A stretch of 64,000 nt of DNA from Rhizobium sp. BT04 (GCF_030053135.1 NZ_CP125652.1:806001-870000), one strand, 5' to 3'. Numbered from the stretch's first letter, positions 49,346-63,169 are shown. Numbers and translations are program-made. The notes: generated by a model not told the origin, from the letters alone.

Positions 49346-49792
49346 CTATCGAAGAATCTTGCGGAAATAGACCACCCGCTGGGTTTCAGCAAAACCCCAA
49401 TTCTCATGCGCCCGGTGAGAGCGTCTGTTTCTGATGCCTGCATCGGAGCAAAGCTCCTGAAATCCCTGCTCGATCAGATCAGCGGTCATTTTTTCGACCA
49501 ATGTGCGGCCGACGCCGTGCCGGCGATGTTTGGGATCGATCCAGATGCCTTCGAGAAATGGGACGGGCTGTGCAGTACAGCCGTTCGCGTATTCCCGTAT
49601 GCATATCTCGGCAAAACCAAGGGGCGCGTTCTCTGGACTCAGCGCAAGATAGCCGGTCCGTCTCTTGTTCTTGAGCATTCTGCCTATATCGCCAAGATGT
49701 TCATCGACAGAAAGGCTATCCCATAGCTTGAAGCGCATCTCAGCCCAAAGCGGACCGTCGCTTGCTTGCATCTGTCTGATAACAATGGACAT
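49346..49792 (-). CDS. AAC(6')-like GNAT acetyltransferase
   Basis: 148 residues from ATG 49792 (GGGAGCAGC). Close to aminoglycoside 6'-N-acetyltransferases along its full length: AEMRFKLWDSLSVDEHLGDI, LGFAEICIREYANGCTAQPVPFLEGIWIDPKHRRHGVGRTLVEK, CSDAGIRNRRSHRAHENWGF with an ending VVYFRKIL. It would acetylate an aminoglycoside or a similar amine with acetyl-CoA. Whether it confers resistance in this host cannot be seen. Confidence 0.8.
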   Translation of the reverse strand: MSIVIRQMQASDGPLWAEMRFKLWDSLSVDEHLGDIGRMLKNKRRTGYLALSPENAPLGFAEICIREYANGCTAQPVPFLEGIWIDPKHRRHGVGRTLVEKMTADLIEQGFQELCSDAGIRNRRSHRAHENWGFAETQRVVYFRKILR

Positions 49793-49865
49793 GCTGCTCC
49801 CTTTCTTCCGCGCGATTACGTGTCGGCCAGAACGTGTCCACAAATCCGAGCGTCAAATCGCGGCG

Positions 49866-50666
49866 CTACGCCCGCAAGCCAAACCCCTGCATCAGCCGCC
49901 GCGTTGCGAAATCCTGCTGGCCTGATGTAAAGACCGCGAAGTCGAAATTGTCAGGATGCACAGCATCGGCGACCAGCGGCACCAGCGTGCGGGCGCGCCG
50001 CGCGATCGCTTCGGCGGGGTCGAGCCAATCGACCGGCCAGGGCGCAAGCCGGCGGAAGAGGTTGGCCATGAAAGGATAGTGGGTGCAGGCGAGCACGACG
50101 ATATCGGTCTTCTGACCATCCTTCTCGACGAAACATTGGTCGATTTCGCCAAGCACGGCATCGTCGGAGACGGCATCACCGCGAATATAGGCCTCCGCCA
50201 TGCGGGCAAGGTTCTCTGATCCGACAAGACGGACATGGCATTGCTGGGCGAAGGACTGGATGAGATCGCGCGTATAGGCCCGTCTCACCGTGCCGGGGGT
50301 GGCGAGCACCGAGACCAGGCCCGAGCGCGTGCGCTCCGCCGCCGGCTTGATCGCCGGCACGGTGCCGACGAAGGTCATCTGCGGAAAGGCGGCGCGCAGG
50401 TCGGCGCCAACAAGCGTGAAGGCGGTGTTGCAGGCGATGATGCAGACCTCGGGATCGTGATCCGCCAAGAGTTTGCTGAAAAGCCCGATGATCCGCTCTT
50501 TCAGTGCCTGCTCCTCCCAGCCGCCATAGGGAAAGCCGGCATCGTCGGCGACATAGATGAAGCCGCGTTCGGGCATCAGCACACGCGCCTCGCGCAAGAC
50601 GGTCAGCCCGCCGATGCCGGAATCGAAGAGAAGAATAGGCTTCAGTTCATGCGTCGGCGCTGTCAT
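49866..50666 (-). CDS. murI: Glutamate racemase
   Basis: 266 residues from ATG 50666. Catalytic pair of cysteines in IIACNTAF and LACTHYPF; start [16 protein letters not shown]. It makes D-glutamate for peptidoglycan. The first 20 bases overlap the end of the methyltransferase gene, so translation is probably coupled. The upstream extension in the longest frame is antisense to nothing coding but overlaps the methyltransferase in another frame and is rejected. Confidence 0.93.
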   Translation of the reverse strand: MTAPTHELKPILLFDSGIGGLTVLREARVLMPERGFIYVADDAGFPYGGWEEQALKERIIGLFSKLLADHDPEVCIIACNTAFTLVGADLRAAFPQMTFVGTVPAIKPAAERTRSGLVSVLATPGTVRRAYTRDLIQSFAQQCHVRLVGSENLARMAEAYIRGDAVSDDAVLGEIDQCFVEKDGQKTDIVVLACTHYPFMANLFRRLAPWPVDWLDPAEAIARRARTLVPLVADAVHPDNFDFAVFTSGQQDFATRRLMQGFGLRA

Positions 50667-51477
50667 CTGGCGGTGTTTCCTTGGCCGCTGTCGGGAACCG
50701 GCCGCCGCGCGGGCTCTTGCGCGAGAAGCGGTCGAGGGAGGAGATGACGCCGCGCAACACGCTGATTTCCTGCTCCGTGAAGGCCCGGCGAGATAGAACA
50801 GCGCGCAGATTGTCGACCATTTTCGGCTTTTTCCCGGCCGGATGGAAATATCCGCGCGCATCGAGAGCCTCTTCCAACTGGTCAAACAGGCCGAAGAGCT
50901 GCTCTTTGGTCGAAGGCGTCTGCCCCATCGCCTGGAAGGGCACGGCGCCGACATCCTCCATGCCGGATTTCATCCATTCATAGGACATCAGCAGCACGGC
51001 CTGGGCAATGTTCAGCGAGGCAAAGGCCGGGTTGACGGGAAAGGTGACGATCTCGTCGGCAAGCGCCACCTCCTCGTTGGTCAGCCCCCAGCGCTCGCGC
51101 CCGAAGAGGATGCCGGTGCCCTCGCCCGCCCGGAACCTCGCCCTGAGCGTTTCCGCGGCAACGACCGGAGAGCGCACCGGCTTATAACCGTCGCGCTCGC
51201 GCGCCGTCGTCGCATAGACGAAATTGAGATCGGCGACGGCCTGCTCCAGCGTGTCGTAGACCTTGGTCGCCTCGATCACGTGATCGGCCTTGGAGGCGGT
51301 CGCCAATGCTTTCTCATTCGGCCAGCCGTCGCGCGGATTGACGAGCCGCAGTTCGGCGAGGCCGAAATTCGCCATGGCGCGCGCCACCATGCCGATATTC
51401 TCACCCATCTGCGGCTCGACCAGTATGATGGCCGGCCCTTCGGCCAGAAGTTGACGTTCGCTGTTCGTGCCTGCCAT
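50647..51477 (-). CDS. TrmJ-type tRNA/rRNA 2'-O-methyltransferase (SPOUT)
   Basis: 276 residues from ATG 51477. SPOUT motifs: [46 protein letters not shown] and [20 protein letters not shown]. TrmJ methylates the 2'-OH of nucleotide 32 in tRNA, the same site sulfurated by TtcA nearby in this window. A C-terminal extension of about 100 residues follows the knot domain. Confidence 0.88.
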   Translation of the reverse strand: MAGTNSERQLLAEGPAIILVEPQMGENIGMVARAMANFGLAELRLVNPRDGWPNEKALATASKADHVIEATKVYDTLEQAVADLNFVYATTARERDGYKPVRSPVVAAETLRARFRAGEGTGILFGRERWGLTNEEVALADEIVTFPVNPAFASLNIAQAVLLMSYEWMKSGMEDVGAVPFQAMGQTPSTKEQLFGLFDQLEEALDARGYFHPAGKKPKMVDNLRAVLSRRAFTEQEISVLRGVISSLDRFSRKSPRGGRFPTAAKETPPDDSADA

Positions 51478-51481
51478 GGTC

Positions 51482-53530
51482 CTATCCCTGTTTCGAGCGC
51501 GCAATAGCCTCGCCCGCTGCAAACGGCAAGACATCGGCCTGCGGATAGAGCCTTTCCAGCGCCGAACCGATCATTTCAAGCCCGAGTCTCGCGCCCTCCC
51601 GCAACAGCGGCAGGTGTCGTCCCGTTGTCCGTGACGCCTTGCGCCTGATCAGGAAACAAGCCGAACCGCGCGGCGCGGCGCTGTCGATCAGCGCCAGATC
51701 CGCCGCGATCAGCCTGTTCAGATTGTCGTCAGCGACCGGCGTTTCGTAACTCTTCGCCAAAATACGCGCCCAATAGGTGCAGGACAGGAAGATCGCCAGC
51801 GTCTGGCGGATCTGACCGGGCCGCGTCACCACCGACCAGGAGGAGCCGAGAGGCCGCGCCGTCACCGTCACATCGCGGTAGCAGGCATCGATCTTCTGCG
51901 ACAGCGCAATCAGCTCGAAACTGCTTTTGCCCTCGCCGAGCGCGCCAAGCAGCTCGCGCAGCGCCTGGAACCAGCGCGCGAGTGCGACATCGAGCGCGCC
52001 GCGCGTGCGCGTGGGGAAGACGATAAAGGCGACCGCCGTTCCGGCGACCGCGCCGATCACGGTCTCGCCGATGCGCAGCTTCAACAGGTCGAGTGTCAGC
52101 ACGCCGGTCATGCCGTAGACCAGGCAGAGCACGATCGAGATGAAGAAGGTCATTGTCGCGTAGGAGACCTGCAGGAAATAAAAGGCGAGGAAGATGCAGA
52201 CCGCCGCAACGGGAATGGCGATATCAGGCTCGCCCGAAATCAGCGTCGCCAGCCCAAGGCCGATTGCAATGCCGAACACCGTGCCGAGTGAGCGCGACAG
52301 CGCCTTCATCGCCGTATCGCCACGCGAATTTGTGTTGGTGAAGACCAGGAAAGAGGCAAGCACGGCCCAGAACCAGCGCTCGCGCGACAAGAGCAGGCCG
52401 AAGCCCATGGCGATTGCCGAGGCGAGCGTGATCTGCAGCGCCGAGCGCAGCAGCGGATTGCCGAATGAAAAGTCGATCGGCTGGGATTGCGCCGTGTCCT
52501 TGCCGGCGTCGATGCCGGAGAAACTGGAAACCTGTCCCTCATCGATCGCCTGCGTCAGTTGCTGCCGCGCCTCGCCGAGCCAAAGCAGTGCCCGCACGGT
52601 TTCGCCTTGCGGCTGGTCCTTGATGGCTTCCGCCATTCCCTCAAATCTTGCAAGCTCCGCCGCATCCGCCTGGATCACGGCATGGACGAGCGCAAAAGGC
52701 GCCGGGCTCTGGAGGCTCAGCACGATCGCGCTCTCGGCGGCTAGATGTGCATCGAAAAGCCGGATCGCCAGCTCGGCGGCAGGGTCGGCGGCACCGTCGA
52801 AGACGCCGGCCGGCGGGCGCGGGATGAAGGTCTCCGCCATCAGCACCACCTCCTTCAGCCGGTCTTCCAGCTGGCGCAGTTCCTGCCGGTCGGCTTCACC
52901 GATCTCGGCGCCGCCGGCCAGCGCCGCAAGCTTGAAGAGGATCTGGTTGATCCGCCCCCTGACGCTTTCGAGCGAGCGCAGCAGGTCGCGCCGCCAATCG
53001 TCGGGCAAGAGCACCGCCCGCACCAGATGACCGAGGAGCACGGAGACGACGGGGCCGATTGCCACCTCCGGCAGATCGGCCAACGAAGGCCGGAAATAGG
53101 CGCCCATGAAATAGGAGGTGAAGGCGAACATGCCGATGGCAAAACCGCGCGGCCCGAACACGCGTGCCGCCGATGCAAGCGCGATCACCACCAGGAAGAC
53201 GAGATCGGAGAGAAAACGGCTGTCCTCGAGCCCCGCCGCGACGGCGACGACGGCAAGGCTTGCGCCGCAGCCGAAGAGCCGCGTCACCAGCTGGCGCGCA
53301 TTGCCTTTGTCGCGCACAGCGATCCCACCTTCGATCGACAGCACGATGCCGAGGCCAAAAGCCGCGGTCGGCAGCGACAGAACAAGGGCGTGGATGGCAA
53401 GCAGGATCAAGAACGAAAGGACGATCGTCAGCGTCACCCGCGAGGCCATGCGCAGGCGCGAAAGCGCCGGATCGTTGGCAAGCAGCCAGTCGCGAAGCTG
53501 AAAACCGGAAAACAAATGCGGAGCCCTCAT
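51482..53530 (-). CDS. FUSC family membrane protein (aromatic acid exporter-like)
   Basis: 682 residues from ATG 53530. Two sets of about five or six hydrophobic helices (residues about 20-170 and 370-520) are each followed by a soluble segment, the layout of the FUSC/YccS/AaeB family. Motifs include LSIEGGIAVRDKGNARQLVTRLFGCG and FLVFTNTNSRGDTAMKALSRSLGTV. AaeB exports aromatic carboxylic acids; the substrate here is not known. It lies 4 bases upstream of the TrmJ gene in the same direction. Confidence 0.85.
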   Translation of the reverse strand: MRAPHLFSGFQLRDWLLANDPALSRLRMASRVTLTIVLSFLILLAIHALVLSLPTAAFGLGIVLSIEGGIAVRDKGNARQLVTRLFGCGASLAVVAVAAGLEDSRFLSDLVFLVVIALASAARVFGPRGFAIGMFAFTSYFMGAYFRPSLADLPEVAIGPVVSVLLGHLVRAVLLPDDWRRDLLRSLESVRGRINQILFKLAALAGGAEIGEADRQELRQLEDRLKEVVLMAETFIPRPPAGVFDGAADPAAELAIRLFDAHLAAESAIVLSLQSPAPFALVHAVIQADAAELARFEGMAEAIKDQPQGETVRALLWLGEARQQLTQAIDEGQVSSFSGIDAGKDTAQSQPIDFSFGNPLLRSALQITLASAIAMGFGLLLSRERWFWAVLASFLVFTNTNSRGDTAMKALSRSLGTVFGIAIGLGLATLISGEPDIAIPVAAVCIFLAFYFLQVSYATMTFFISIVLCLVYGMTGVLTLDLLKLRIGETVIGAVAGTAVAFIVFPTRTRGALDVALARWFQALRELLGALGEGKSSFELIALSQKIDACYRDVTVTARPLGSSWSVVTRPGQIRQTLAIFLSCTYWARILAKSYETPVADDNLNRLIAADLALIDSAAPRGSACFLIRRKASRTTGRHLPLLREGARLGLEMIGSALERLYPQADVLPFAAGEAIARSKQG

Positions 53531-53642
53531 GCCACGGAAGGATCGACAGATACCGCCGCAAGAGCGGAAATCAAACCATCGCAGAACCGATCGGAACAAT
53601 CGCCCGGGATCGATTCCCCGGTATCGATCGAATGTCGCGCGC

Positions 53643-54170
53643 CTATTGGCCCTTGGCAATCAGCGCCATCGTCGCCTTCAGGGAATCACGGCCCTGCGTT
53701 TCGATATTCTCGGTGACGATATCGTCGATCACTGGTGTACCGTCTTCTTCGATCACTTCGAAACGAACGGTCGTGTAGTCCTTGGCATCGGGCGCATCCG
53801 AGCAGGCGGATTTCTTGAAGCGCACCGTCACCTCAGCCGTCCGGTTGACCACAGGCGCCGCCGCCATCGTCAGATCCTCCAGCGGGCATGCATCCTGACC
53901 GTTGATGATGACGTCGTAGTCGAACGGCGATATGCCATCGTCATCGACCGCGGGAAATTGCGCGGCGGCCTGGTACTTGGCGACGAAATCCTTGCTGTAG
54001 AGATGGGCGAGCCGGCTCGCATCGAAGATGTCGGTCCAGTCGCCGTTGTTGTCGGCCCAGTTGCTCCTGGTCGCGTCCATGATCTCCTTCACCGGCGCAG
54101 TGGCATCGGCGGCACGGGCGGCACCTGAAAAGGCGATAAGGCTTGCGATAACAGCGGCGATTGTCTTCAT
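53643..54170 (-). CDS. DUF3828-like secreted protein
   Basis: 175 residues with signal peptide [20 protein letters not shown]. Mature sequence [41 protein letters not shown] is typical of DUF3828-like periplasmic proteins with a NTF2-like pattern. Two cysteines ([15 protein letters not shown]) could pair. Function unknown. It is divergent from icd. Confidence 0.65.
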   Translation of the reverse strand: MKTIAAVIASLIAFSGAARAADATAPVKEIMDATRSNWADNNGDWTDIFDASRLAHLYSKDFVAKYQAAAQFPAVDDDGISPFDYDVIINGQDACPLEDLTMAAAPVVNRTAEVTVRFKKSACSDAPDAKDYTTVRFEVIEEDGTPVIDDIVTENIETQGRDSLKATMALIAKGQ

Positions 54171-54356
54171 GGTCGAATGTTCCGGGCGGGCAAATCAAGG
54201 CGGACACTAGCCGGATTTCAGCGCTTGGCAATGCCGGCAAAAACGCATTCTCAAACCCGTTGCAGCTTTGCGTTCCCGGTTCACAATGCTATAGCGCTCC
54301 TCATCACGTCACCCACCGGGACCCCGTCCCCATTTAAGCTCGAACGAGGCAGATAC

Positions 54357-55568
54357 ATGAACAAGATCAAGGTCGCCAATCCCGTCGCCGATCTCGACGG
54401 CGATGAAATGACGCGCATCATCTGGCAGCTCATCAAGGATAAGCTGATCCATCCGTATCTCGACCTCGACATCGACTATTTCGATCTGTCGGTCGAAAAC
54501 CGCGACGCCACCAACGACCAGGTCACTGTCGACGCCGCCAACGCCATCAAGAAATACGGCGTCGGCATCAAGTGCGCGACGATCACGCCGGACGAAGCCC
54601 GCGTCAAGGAATTCAACCTCAAGGAAATGTGGAAGAGCCCGAACGGCACGATCCGCAACATTCTCGGCGGCGTCATCTTCCGCGAGCCGATTATCTGCAA
54701 GAACGTACCGCGCCTGGTTCCCGGCTGGACCAAGCCGATCGTCGTCGGCCGCCACGCCTTCGGCGACCAGTACCGCGCCACCGATTTCAAATTCCCCGGC
54801 AAGGGCAAGCTGACGATCAAGTTCGTCGGCGAAGACGGCACCGTCATCGAGAAGGAAGTCTTCAACGCACCGGGCGCCGGCGTCGCCATGGCCATGTACA
54901 ACCTCGACGAATCGATCCGCGAATTCGCCCGCGCCTCGATGATGTACGGCCTGATGCGCAAGTGGCCGGTCTATCTGTCGACCAAGAACACCATCCTCAA
55001 GGCCTATGACGGCCGCTTCAAGGACATTTTCGAGGAAGTCTACGAGACCGAATTCAAGGATCAGTTCAAGGAAGCCGGCATCACCTACGAACACCGCCTG
55101 ATCGACGACATGGTCGCTTCGGCGCTGAAGTGGTCTGGCGGCTACGTCTGGGCCTGCAAGAACTATGACGGCGACGTCCAGTCCGACACCGTTGCCCAGG
55201 GCTTCGGTTCGCTCGGCCTGATGACCTCGGTTCTGCTGACGCCAGACGGCAAGACCGTCGAAGCCGAAGCCGCCCACGGCACGGTCACCCGCCACTACCG
55301 CCAGCACCAGAAGGGCCAGGAAACCTCGACGAACTCGATCGCCTCGATCTTCGCCTGGACCCGTGGCCTGGCGCATCGCGCCAAGCTCGACGACAATGCC
55401 GAGCTCGCCAAGTTCGCTTCCACGCTGGAAAAGGTCTGCGTCGACACCGTCGAATCCGGTTTCATGACCAAGGACCTGGCGCTCCTGATCGGCCCCGACC
55501 AGCCGTGGCTCTCGACCACCGCCTTCCTCGACAAGATCGACCAGAACCTGCAGAAGGCCATGGCATAA
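54357..55568 (+). CDS. icd: NADP-dependent isocitrate dehydrogenase
   Basis: 403 residues, homodimeric eukaryote-like type. [23 protein letters not shown] start, substrate sites [19 protein letters not shown], then [28 protein letters not shown] metal-binding aspartates. It converts isocitrate to 2-oxoglutarate in the TCA cycle, making NADPH. ATG 54357 follows GAGGCAGATAC; a longer frame to 54177 has no ribosome site. Confidence 0.95.
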   Translation: MNKIKVANPVADLDGDEMTRIIWQLIKDKLIHPYLDLDIDYFDLSVENRDATNDQVTVDAANAIKKYGVGIKCATITPDEARVKEFNLKEMWKSPNGTIRNILGGVIFREPIICKNVPRLVPGWTKPIVVGRHAFGDQYRATDFKFPGKGKLTIKFVGEDGTVIEKEVFNAPGAGVAMAMYNLDESIREFARASMMYGLMRKWPVYLSTKNTILKAYDGRFKDIFEEVYETEFKDQFKEAGITYEHRLIDDMVASALKWSGGYVWACKNYDGDVQSDTVAQGFGSLGLMTSVLLTPDGKTVEAEAAHGTVTRHYRQHQKGQETSTNSIASIFAWTRGLAHRAKLDDNAELAKFASTLEKVCVDTVESGFMTKDLALLIGPDQPWLSTTAFLDKIDQNLQKAMA

Positions 55569-55596
55569 GCCGGTCTTTCCGAGATAGCATCGAAGC

Positions 55597-55625
55597 GGCG
55601 GGGATTTCCCCGCCGTTTTCATTTT
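55597..55625 (+). terminator. Intrinsic terminator after icd
   Basis: CGGCGGGGA (55597-55605) pairs with TCCCCGCCG (55608-55616) across a TT loop, followed by TTTTCATTTT. It lies 29 bases past the icd stop. Confidence 0.8.
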
Positions 55626-55639
55626 GGGAGAATGAACCG

Positions 55640-56086
55640 ATGACGGCCATCCAGCGACCGCTTGAACCCTCGGACCGCGCCGCTTGGGAACCTCTGTGGG
55701 AGGCTTATCAGCGCTTCTACGAAGTGGTCATCCCGCCCGAAACCACGGATCTCACCTGGGCTCGCTTCCATGATCCTGAGGAACCGATGCATGCGCTCGG
55801 CGCCTTCGACGAAGACAGCCGTCTTGTCGGCATCGTCCATGCCATCTTTCACCGCTCCTGCTGGCTGCCGCAATGGACCTGCTATCTCCAGGATCTCTAT
55901 GTCGAAGACAGCCAACGCGGGCTCGGCACCGGTGCCGCACTGATCGAGGCTGTCGCCGATCTCGCCCGCGCCAATGGTGCAGGCCGGCTCTATTGGATGA
56001 CTCATGAAACCAATGCGACGGCACGGCGGCTTTACGACAGGATCGCCGAGCGCTCGGGCTTCATTCAGTACCGCAAGGCGCTCTAA
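55640..56086 (+). CDS. GNAT N-acetyltransferase
   Basis: 148 residues from ATG 55640 after GGGAG. The acetyl-CoA loop is in YLQDLYVEDSQRGLGTGAALIEA. Similar to histone acetyltransferase HPA2-related proteins in Rhizobiales. Substrate unknown. The next gene (GST) follows in 76 bases. Confidence 0.8.
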   Translation: MTAIQRPLEPSDRAAWEPLWEAYQRFYEVVIPPETTDLTWARFHDPEEPMHALGAFDEDSRLVGIVHAIFHRSCWLPQWTCYLQDLYVEDSQRGLGTGAALIEAVADLARANGAGRLYWMTHETNATARRLYDRIAERSGFIQYRKAL

Positions 56087-56162
56087 CGGTCGGGACTTGC
56101 AGGCGACCATCGCTGCGCTATTGATTCCGTGGGACCAAAAAAGGCAACACGAGGAGGACGTC

Positions 56163-56789
56163 ATGACCGAAGAATTGGTATTCTATACGAACCCGATGTC
56201 GCGCGGCCGCATCGCGCGCTGGATGCTGGAGGAGATCGGCCAGCCCTACCGCACCGAACTCCTGACCTTTGGCGAAACGATGAAGGCGCCGGAATACCTT
56301 TCGGTCAATCCGATGGGCAAGGTGCCGGCGATCCGCCACGGCGATACCGTCGTCACCGAATGCGCGGCGATCTGCGCCTATCTCGCCGAGACCTTCCCTG
56401 ACAAGGCGCTGGCGCCGAGGCCGGAGGAGCGCGCCCGGTATTACCGCTGGATGTTCTTTGCCGCCGGTCCGCTCGAGTCGGCGGTGACGATGAAGGCCCT
56501 CGGCTTCGAAATTCCGCAGGAACGCCTGCGCATGGCCGGCTGCGGCGGTTTCGGCGATGTCATGAACACGCTTGAAATGGCGGTCTCCGGCTCGACCTAC
56601 GTCACCGGCGAGCGTTTCACCGCCGCCGACGTCTATGTCGGCTCCCATGTCGGCTGGGGCCTCGGCTTCGGCAGCATCGAAAAACGCCAGGCCTTCGTCG
56701 ATTATTTCGGCCGCATCAGCGAGCGTGAGGCCTATAAGCGCGCGAATGCACTGGACGACGAGGCCGGCAAGACGATGCAGGCTGCTTAG
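56163..56789 (+). CDS. Glutathione S-transferase
   Basis: 208 residues from ATG 56163 after GAGGAGGAC. The N-terminal thioredoxin-like domain has NPMSRGRIARWMLEE (catalytic Ser/Tyr region), the cis-Pro in GKVPAI and TECAAICAYL for glutathione binding; an all-helical C-terminal domain follows. It conjugates glutathione to electrophiles; the substrate is unknown. Confidence 0.88.
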   Translation: MTEELVFYTNPMSRGRIARWMLEEIGQPYRTELLTFGETMKAPEYLSVNPMGKVPAIRHGDTVVTECAAICAYLAETFPDKALAPRPEERARYYRWMFFAAGPLESAVTMKALGFEIPQERLRMAGCGGFGDVMNTLEMAVSGSTYVTGERFTAADVYVGSHVGWGLGFGSIEKRQAFVDYFGRISEREAYKRANALDDEAGKTMQAA

Positions 56790-56841
56790 TCTGTAAAACA
56801 CGGCGCGGCGGCCAGGCCGCCGCCCCGGGAGATATCCGCCG

Positions 56842-57693
56842 TCAGACAAGCGGCATGTGAATGTCCGTCAGAAGCTCGGTCGGCGACACTTCACGCGGAT
56901 TGTTGAGATATTCCTCGAACATGACCCTGTCCTTCAACTGCCGGCCGGACTTCGGCAGCCATTCGGCAAACAGCCACTGATAGGACTTGGGCATATTCGC
57001 ATAGGGGCCCTTGTGGCGCAGCACGGCATAATCGCCGCCGTCGATCGTGCGCCGCTCGAACGGCGCATCGGCCGGCACGTCGGCAGCGCCGGTAACGCAG
57101 GCGATCGAGCGCAGCTTTTCCTCCGGCACGATGTCGGGATCGTCGAGATAGATACCGATCATCCGCATGTCGGGCTTGGCGAGGCCGCGGGCATAAAGCG
57201 TGCCGAACAGCGTCTCAAAGGCCTTGTCGATATGCATGTAGGAACCGGTATGGGGAACGCCGATCAGCTCGATCGGCCCGATCTCGCGTATGGTAACGTC
57301 TAACATGACTTTGGTCTTTCCGTTAGGTGAGGGTTCAAAGGCTGTGTGGCTTCCCTCTTTCCGGTAGCGGGCCGGCGGCATGCCGTAGACCGACTTGAAG
57401 ATCCGATTGAAGGATTGGAGATTGGGATAGCCTGATCGCTTGGCAATTTCGCTGACGGCAAGGTCCGTGCGGACGATCTCGCCCGCCGCGTGATGCAGCC
57501 TGAGCCGCTTGACGGTGGCCGCCAGCGTCTCGCCGTAAATCGCCCGGTAGATCCTGTGCCAGTGATAGCTCGACATGCAGGCGATTTCGGCAAGGCGCTC
57601 CATATCCAGCTCCTCGTCGAGGTGGTCGTGAATATAGGCCGAAACCCGCCTCAGACGGTTTTCATAAAGTGCCCATGCCGTTTCGCCGTTCAT
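56842..57693 (-). CDS. AraC-type regulator with GyrI-like effector domain
   Basis: 283 residues from ATG 57693 (GAGG upstream). The N-terminal AraC helix-turn-helix pair (RVSAYIHDHLDEELDMERLAEIACMSSYHWHRIYRA, then EIAKRSGYPNLQSFNRIFKSVYGMPPARYR, residues about 10-110) is followed by a GyrI/Rob-like domain (about 130-283: IGPIELIGVPHTGSYMHIDKAFETLF, then IYLDDPDIVPEEK). Rob/SoxS-like proteins with this domain bind small amphipathic molecules and switch on efflux or stress genes. It is convergent with the GST gene. Confidence 0.85.
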   Translation of the reverse strand: MNGETAWALYENRLRRVSAYIHDHLDEELDMERLAEIACMSSYHWHRIYRAIYGETLAATVKRLRLHHAAGEIVRTDLAVSEIAKRSGYPNLQSFNRIFKSVYGMPPARYRKEGSHTAFEPSPNGKTKVMLDVTIREIGPIELIGVPHTGSYMHIDKAFETLFGTLYARGLAKPDMRMIGIYLDDPDIVPEEKLRSIACVTGAADVPADAPFERRTIDGGDYAVLRHKGPYANMPKSYQWLFAEWLPKSGRQLKDRVMFEEYLNNPREVSPTELLTDIHMPLV

Positions 57694-57847
57694 GCCAAAC
57701 CTCGTGCAAATCGATCGACCGCAGAGAACCATATCCCGATTTGACAAATCCTGCGGAAATTGGCTTCCGAGCATCGCCCAAGAGAGCCTCATTCCGAGGG
57801 GCCGAAGGGCCTCGAAGGACGGGGCGGGTGCTCCGGCATCATTCCAA

Positions 57848-57994
57848 CCTCCCTCATTCCTGTGCTCGTCACAGGAATCCAGCCACGGCGCGTCCGCGCC
57901 GTGAATGAATCAGTACCCAAAGAGGAAAAAGTCTTTCGCGCCCAAGGACTTGGGCGCGCTGGATTCCTGTGACGAGCACAGGGAATGAGGGAGG
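57848..57994. repeat. Long inverted repeat with inner hairpins
   Basis: The left arm 57848-57882 and right arm 57959-57994 are near-perfect inverted copies of about 35 bases. Between them lie two smaller palindromes: CACGGCGCG/CGCGCCGTG (57884-57902) and GCGCCCAAG/CTTGGGCGC (57939-57957). There is no reading frame of note. The arms match the partial element at 25196. It looks like a mobile palindromic or MITE-like element. Confidence 0.75.
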
Positions 57995-58027
57995 CTGGGG
58001 GGAAAGCCCAGTAAATATCAACAAAGT

Positions 58028-58053
58028 AAAGGCGGAAGCTAAGCCTCCGCCTT
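58028..58053 (-). terminator. Probable terminator after alaS
   Basis: AAAGGCGGA/TCCGCCTTT stem with an inner AGCTAAGCC centre; T-rich sequence (TTTACTTTG) follows on the minus strand. It lies 26 bases past the alaS stop. Confidence 0.6.
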
Positions 58054-58079
58054 TCGAAACGCATTGATAAACCGACAGA

Positions 58080-60734
<2,655 letters not shown>

Positions 60735-60821
60735 GCTATGCCCTTCAATGCTGCCGAAGGCAGGTAAATTTAAATTCATCGGCTTTTAACGTTCGCCTCC
60801 GCCACTGTCCAGCAGACAAAC

Positions 60822-60856
60822 AAAACCGGCCGCATTCTCATCAGGAATGCGGCCGG
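60822..60856 (-). terminator. Strong intrinsic terminator after recA
   Basis: A 12-bp perfect stem (CCGGCCGCATTC with GAATGCGGCCGG), 7-base loop, and TTTTGTTTG on the minus strand. It lies 32 bases past the recA stop, separating recA from alaS. Confidence 0.92.
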
Positions 60857-60887
60857 CTTGGACTTTCAAAGGGACTGGCAGAAAAAC

Positions 60888-61976
<1,089 letters not shown>

Positions 61977-62023
61977 CCGATCCACCTTTAGGTTATTGAA
62001 GCCGCTCAAGCAATGTCGAGTTT

Positions 62024-62038
62024 GTACCCTATTTGTTC
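62024..62038 (-). promoter_or_regulatory. SOS (LexA) box-like motif upstream of recA
   Basis: GTAC-N7-GTTC on the plus strand (62024-62038), one mismatch from the GTTC-N7-GTTC consensus of alphaproteobacterial LexA. It lies about 48 bases before the recA start. Confidence 0.65.
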
Positions 62039-62205
62039 CATTCTCGCAATAGGCGATCAAACAATTGAAAGAAAAAGGTAAAATGGCCCGTGTTCTGTAT
62101 TTGTTTTATCGATGAAAAGCAACGACTTAGGTCTGAAGCACCGACACGCGCGCGCCAAAACCCATCGCATCGATTCGCGCTTCGAGCCTCAGGAGAGCGG
62201 CTGAA

Positions 62206-63150
62206 ATGAACAGAAAGATTCTCGTTCTCGGTGGTGCCCATATCGATCGGCGCGGCCGCATCTCCGGCGAGACGGCGCCTGGCGCCAGCAATCCCGGCAC
62301 ATGGTTCGAGGAGCCGGGCGGGGGTGGTTTCAATGCGGCGCGCAACCTTGCAAGGCTCGGTTTCCAGGTAACGATGATTTCGCCGCGCGGCGGCGATCCC
62401 ATCGGCGAGATGGTCGGCGAAGCCGCCGATGTCGCCGGTATCGACGACCGCCCCTTCGTCTTCCTCGACCGCAAGACGCCGAGCTACACGGCGATCATCG
62501 AAAGGGACGGCAATCTGGTGATCGCCCTTGCCGACATGGATCTTTACCGCTTCTTCGTGCCGCGGCGTCTCTCGATCCGCTGGGTGCGAGAGGCCTTCGC
62601 CGCCCATGATTTGATTCTTTTCGATGCCAACCTGCCGGAAGAGACGATCGCGGAAATCGTCGCCAAGGCGCGTTCCCTTGCGAAGCCCGCTGCGGCAATC
62701 GCCATCTCGCCGGCCAAGGTCGTCAGGCTGAAACCCTGCATCGGGGATATAGACTACCTCTTCCTGAACGAGGCAGAAGCGGGGGCTCTGACCGGGCAGC
62801 AGCCGGAGAATGCCGCCGGCTGGCCGCCGCTTCTGAACGAGATCGGCATCAAGAACGCCGTCGTCACCCGCGGCCGCCGTGAACTGGTCGCACTATGCGA
62901 CGGCCGCGCTGTGACGCTGCAGCCGCCGATCGCCGAGACCGTCGCCGATGTCACGGGTGCCGGCGATTCTCTTGCCGCCGGCACGATTGCCGCCTTGATG
63001 CTCGGCCTGCCGCTCGAAGAAGCCGTGCGCCACGGCACCGCGGCCGCGACGCTGACGGTGCAGTCGCGGCACGCCGTCAACGAAAATCTGACGCCAGATC
63101 TCTTGAATGAGGCGCTTGCCCTTGTTCCCGAGGTCAGAATTCTGCATTGA
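62206..63150 (+). CDS. psuK: Pseudouridine kinase (PfkB family)
   Basis: 314 residues. PfkB start VLGGAHIDRRGRISGETAPGASNPG, GGGGFNAARNLARLG and anion-hole motif DVTGAGDSLAAG with the catalytic Asp. It phosphorylates pseudouridine to its 5'-phosphate. The partner gene psuG follows after an 88-base gap that holds a RIME-like repeat. It is divergent from recA. Confidence 0.88.
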   Translation: MNRKILVLGGAHIDRRGRISGETAPGASNPGTWFEEPGGGGFNAARNLARLGFQVTMISPRGGDPIGEMVGEAADVAGIDDRPFVFLDRKTPSYTAIIERDGNLVIALADMDLYRFFVPRRLSIRWVREAFAAHDLILFDANLPEETIAEIVAKARSLAKPAAAIAISPAKVVRLKPCIGDIDYLFLNEAEAGALTGQQPENAAGWPPLLNEIGIKNAVVTRGRRELVALCDGRAVTLQPPIAETVADVTGAGDSLAAGTIAALMLGLPLEEAVRHGTAAATLTVQSRHAVNENLTPDLLNEALALVPEVRILH

Positions 63151-63169
63151 AACGGCGAATTGAAGAATT

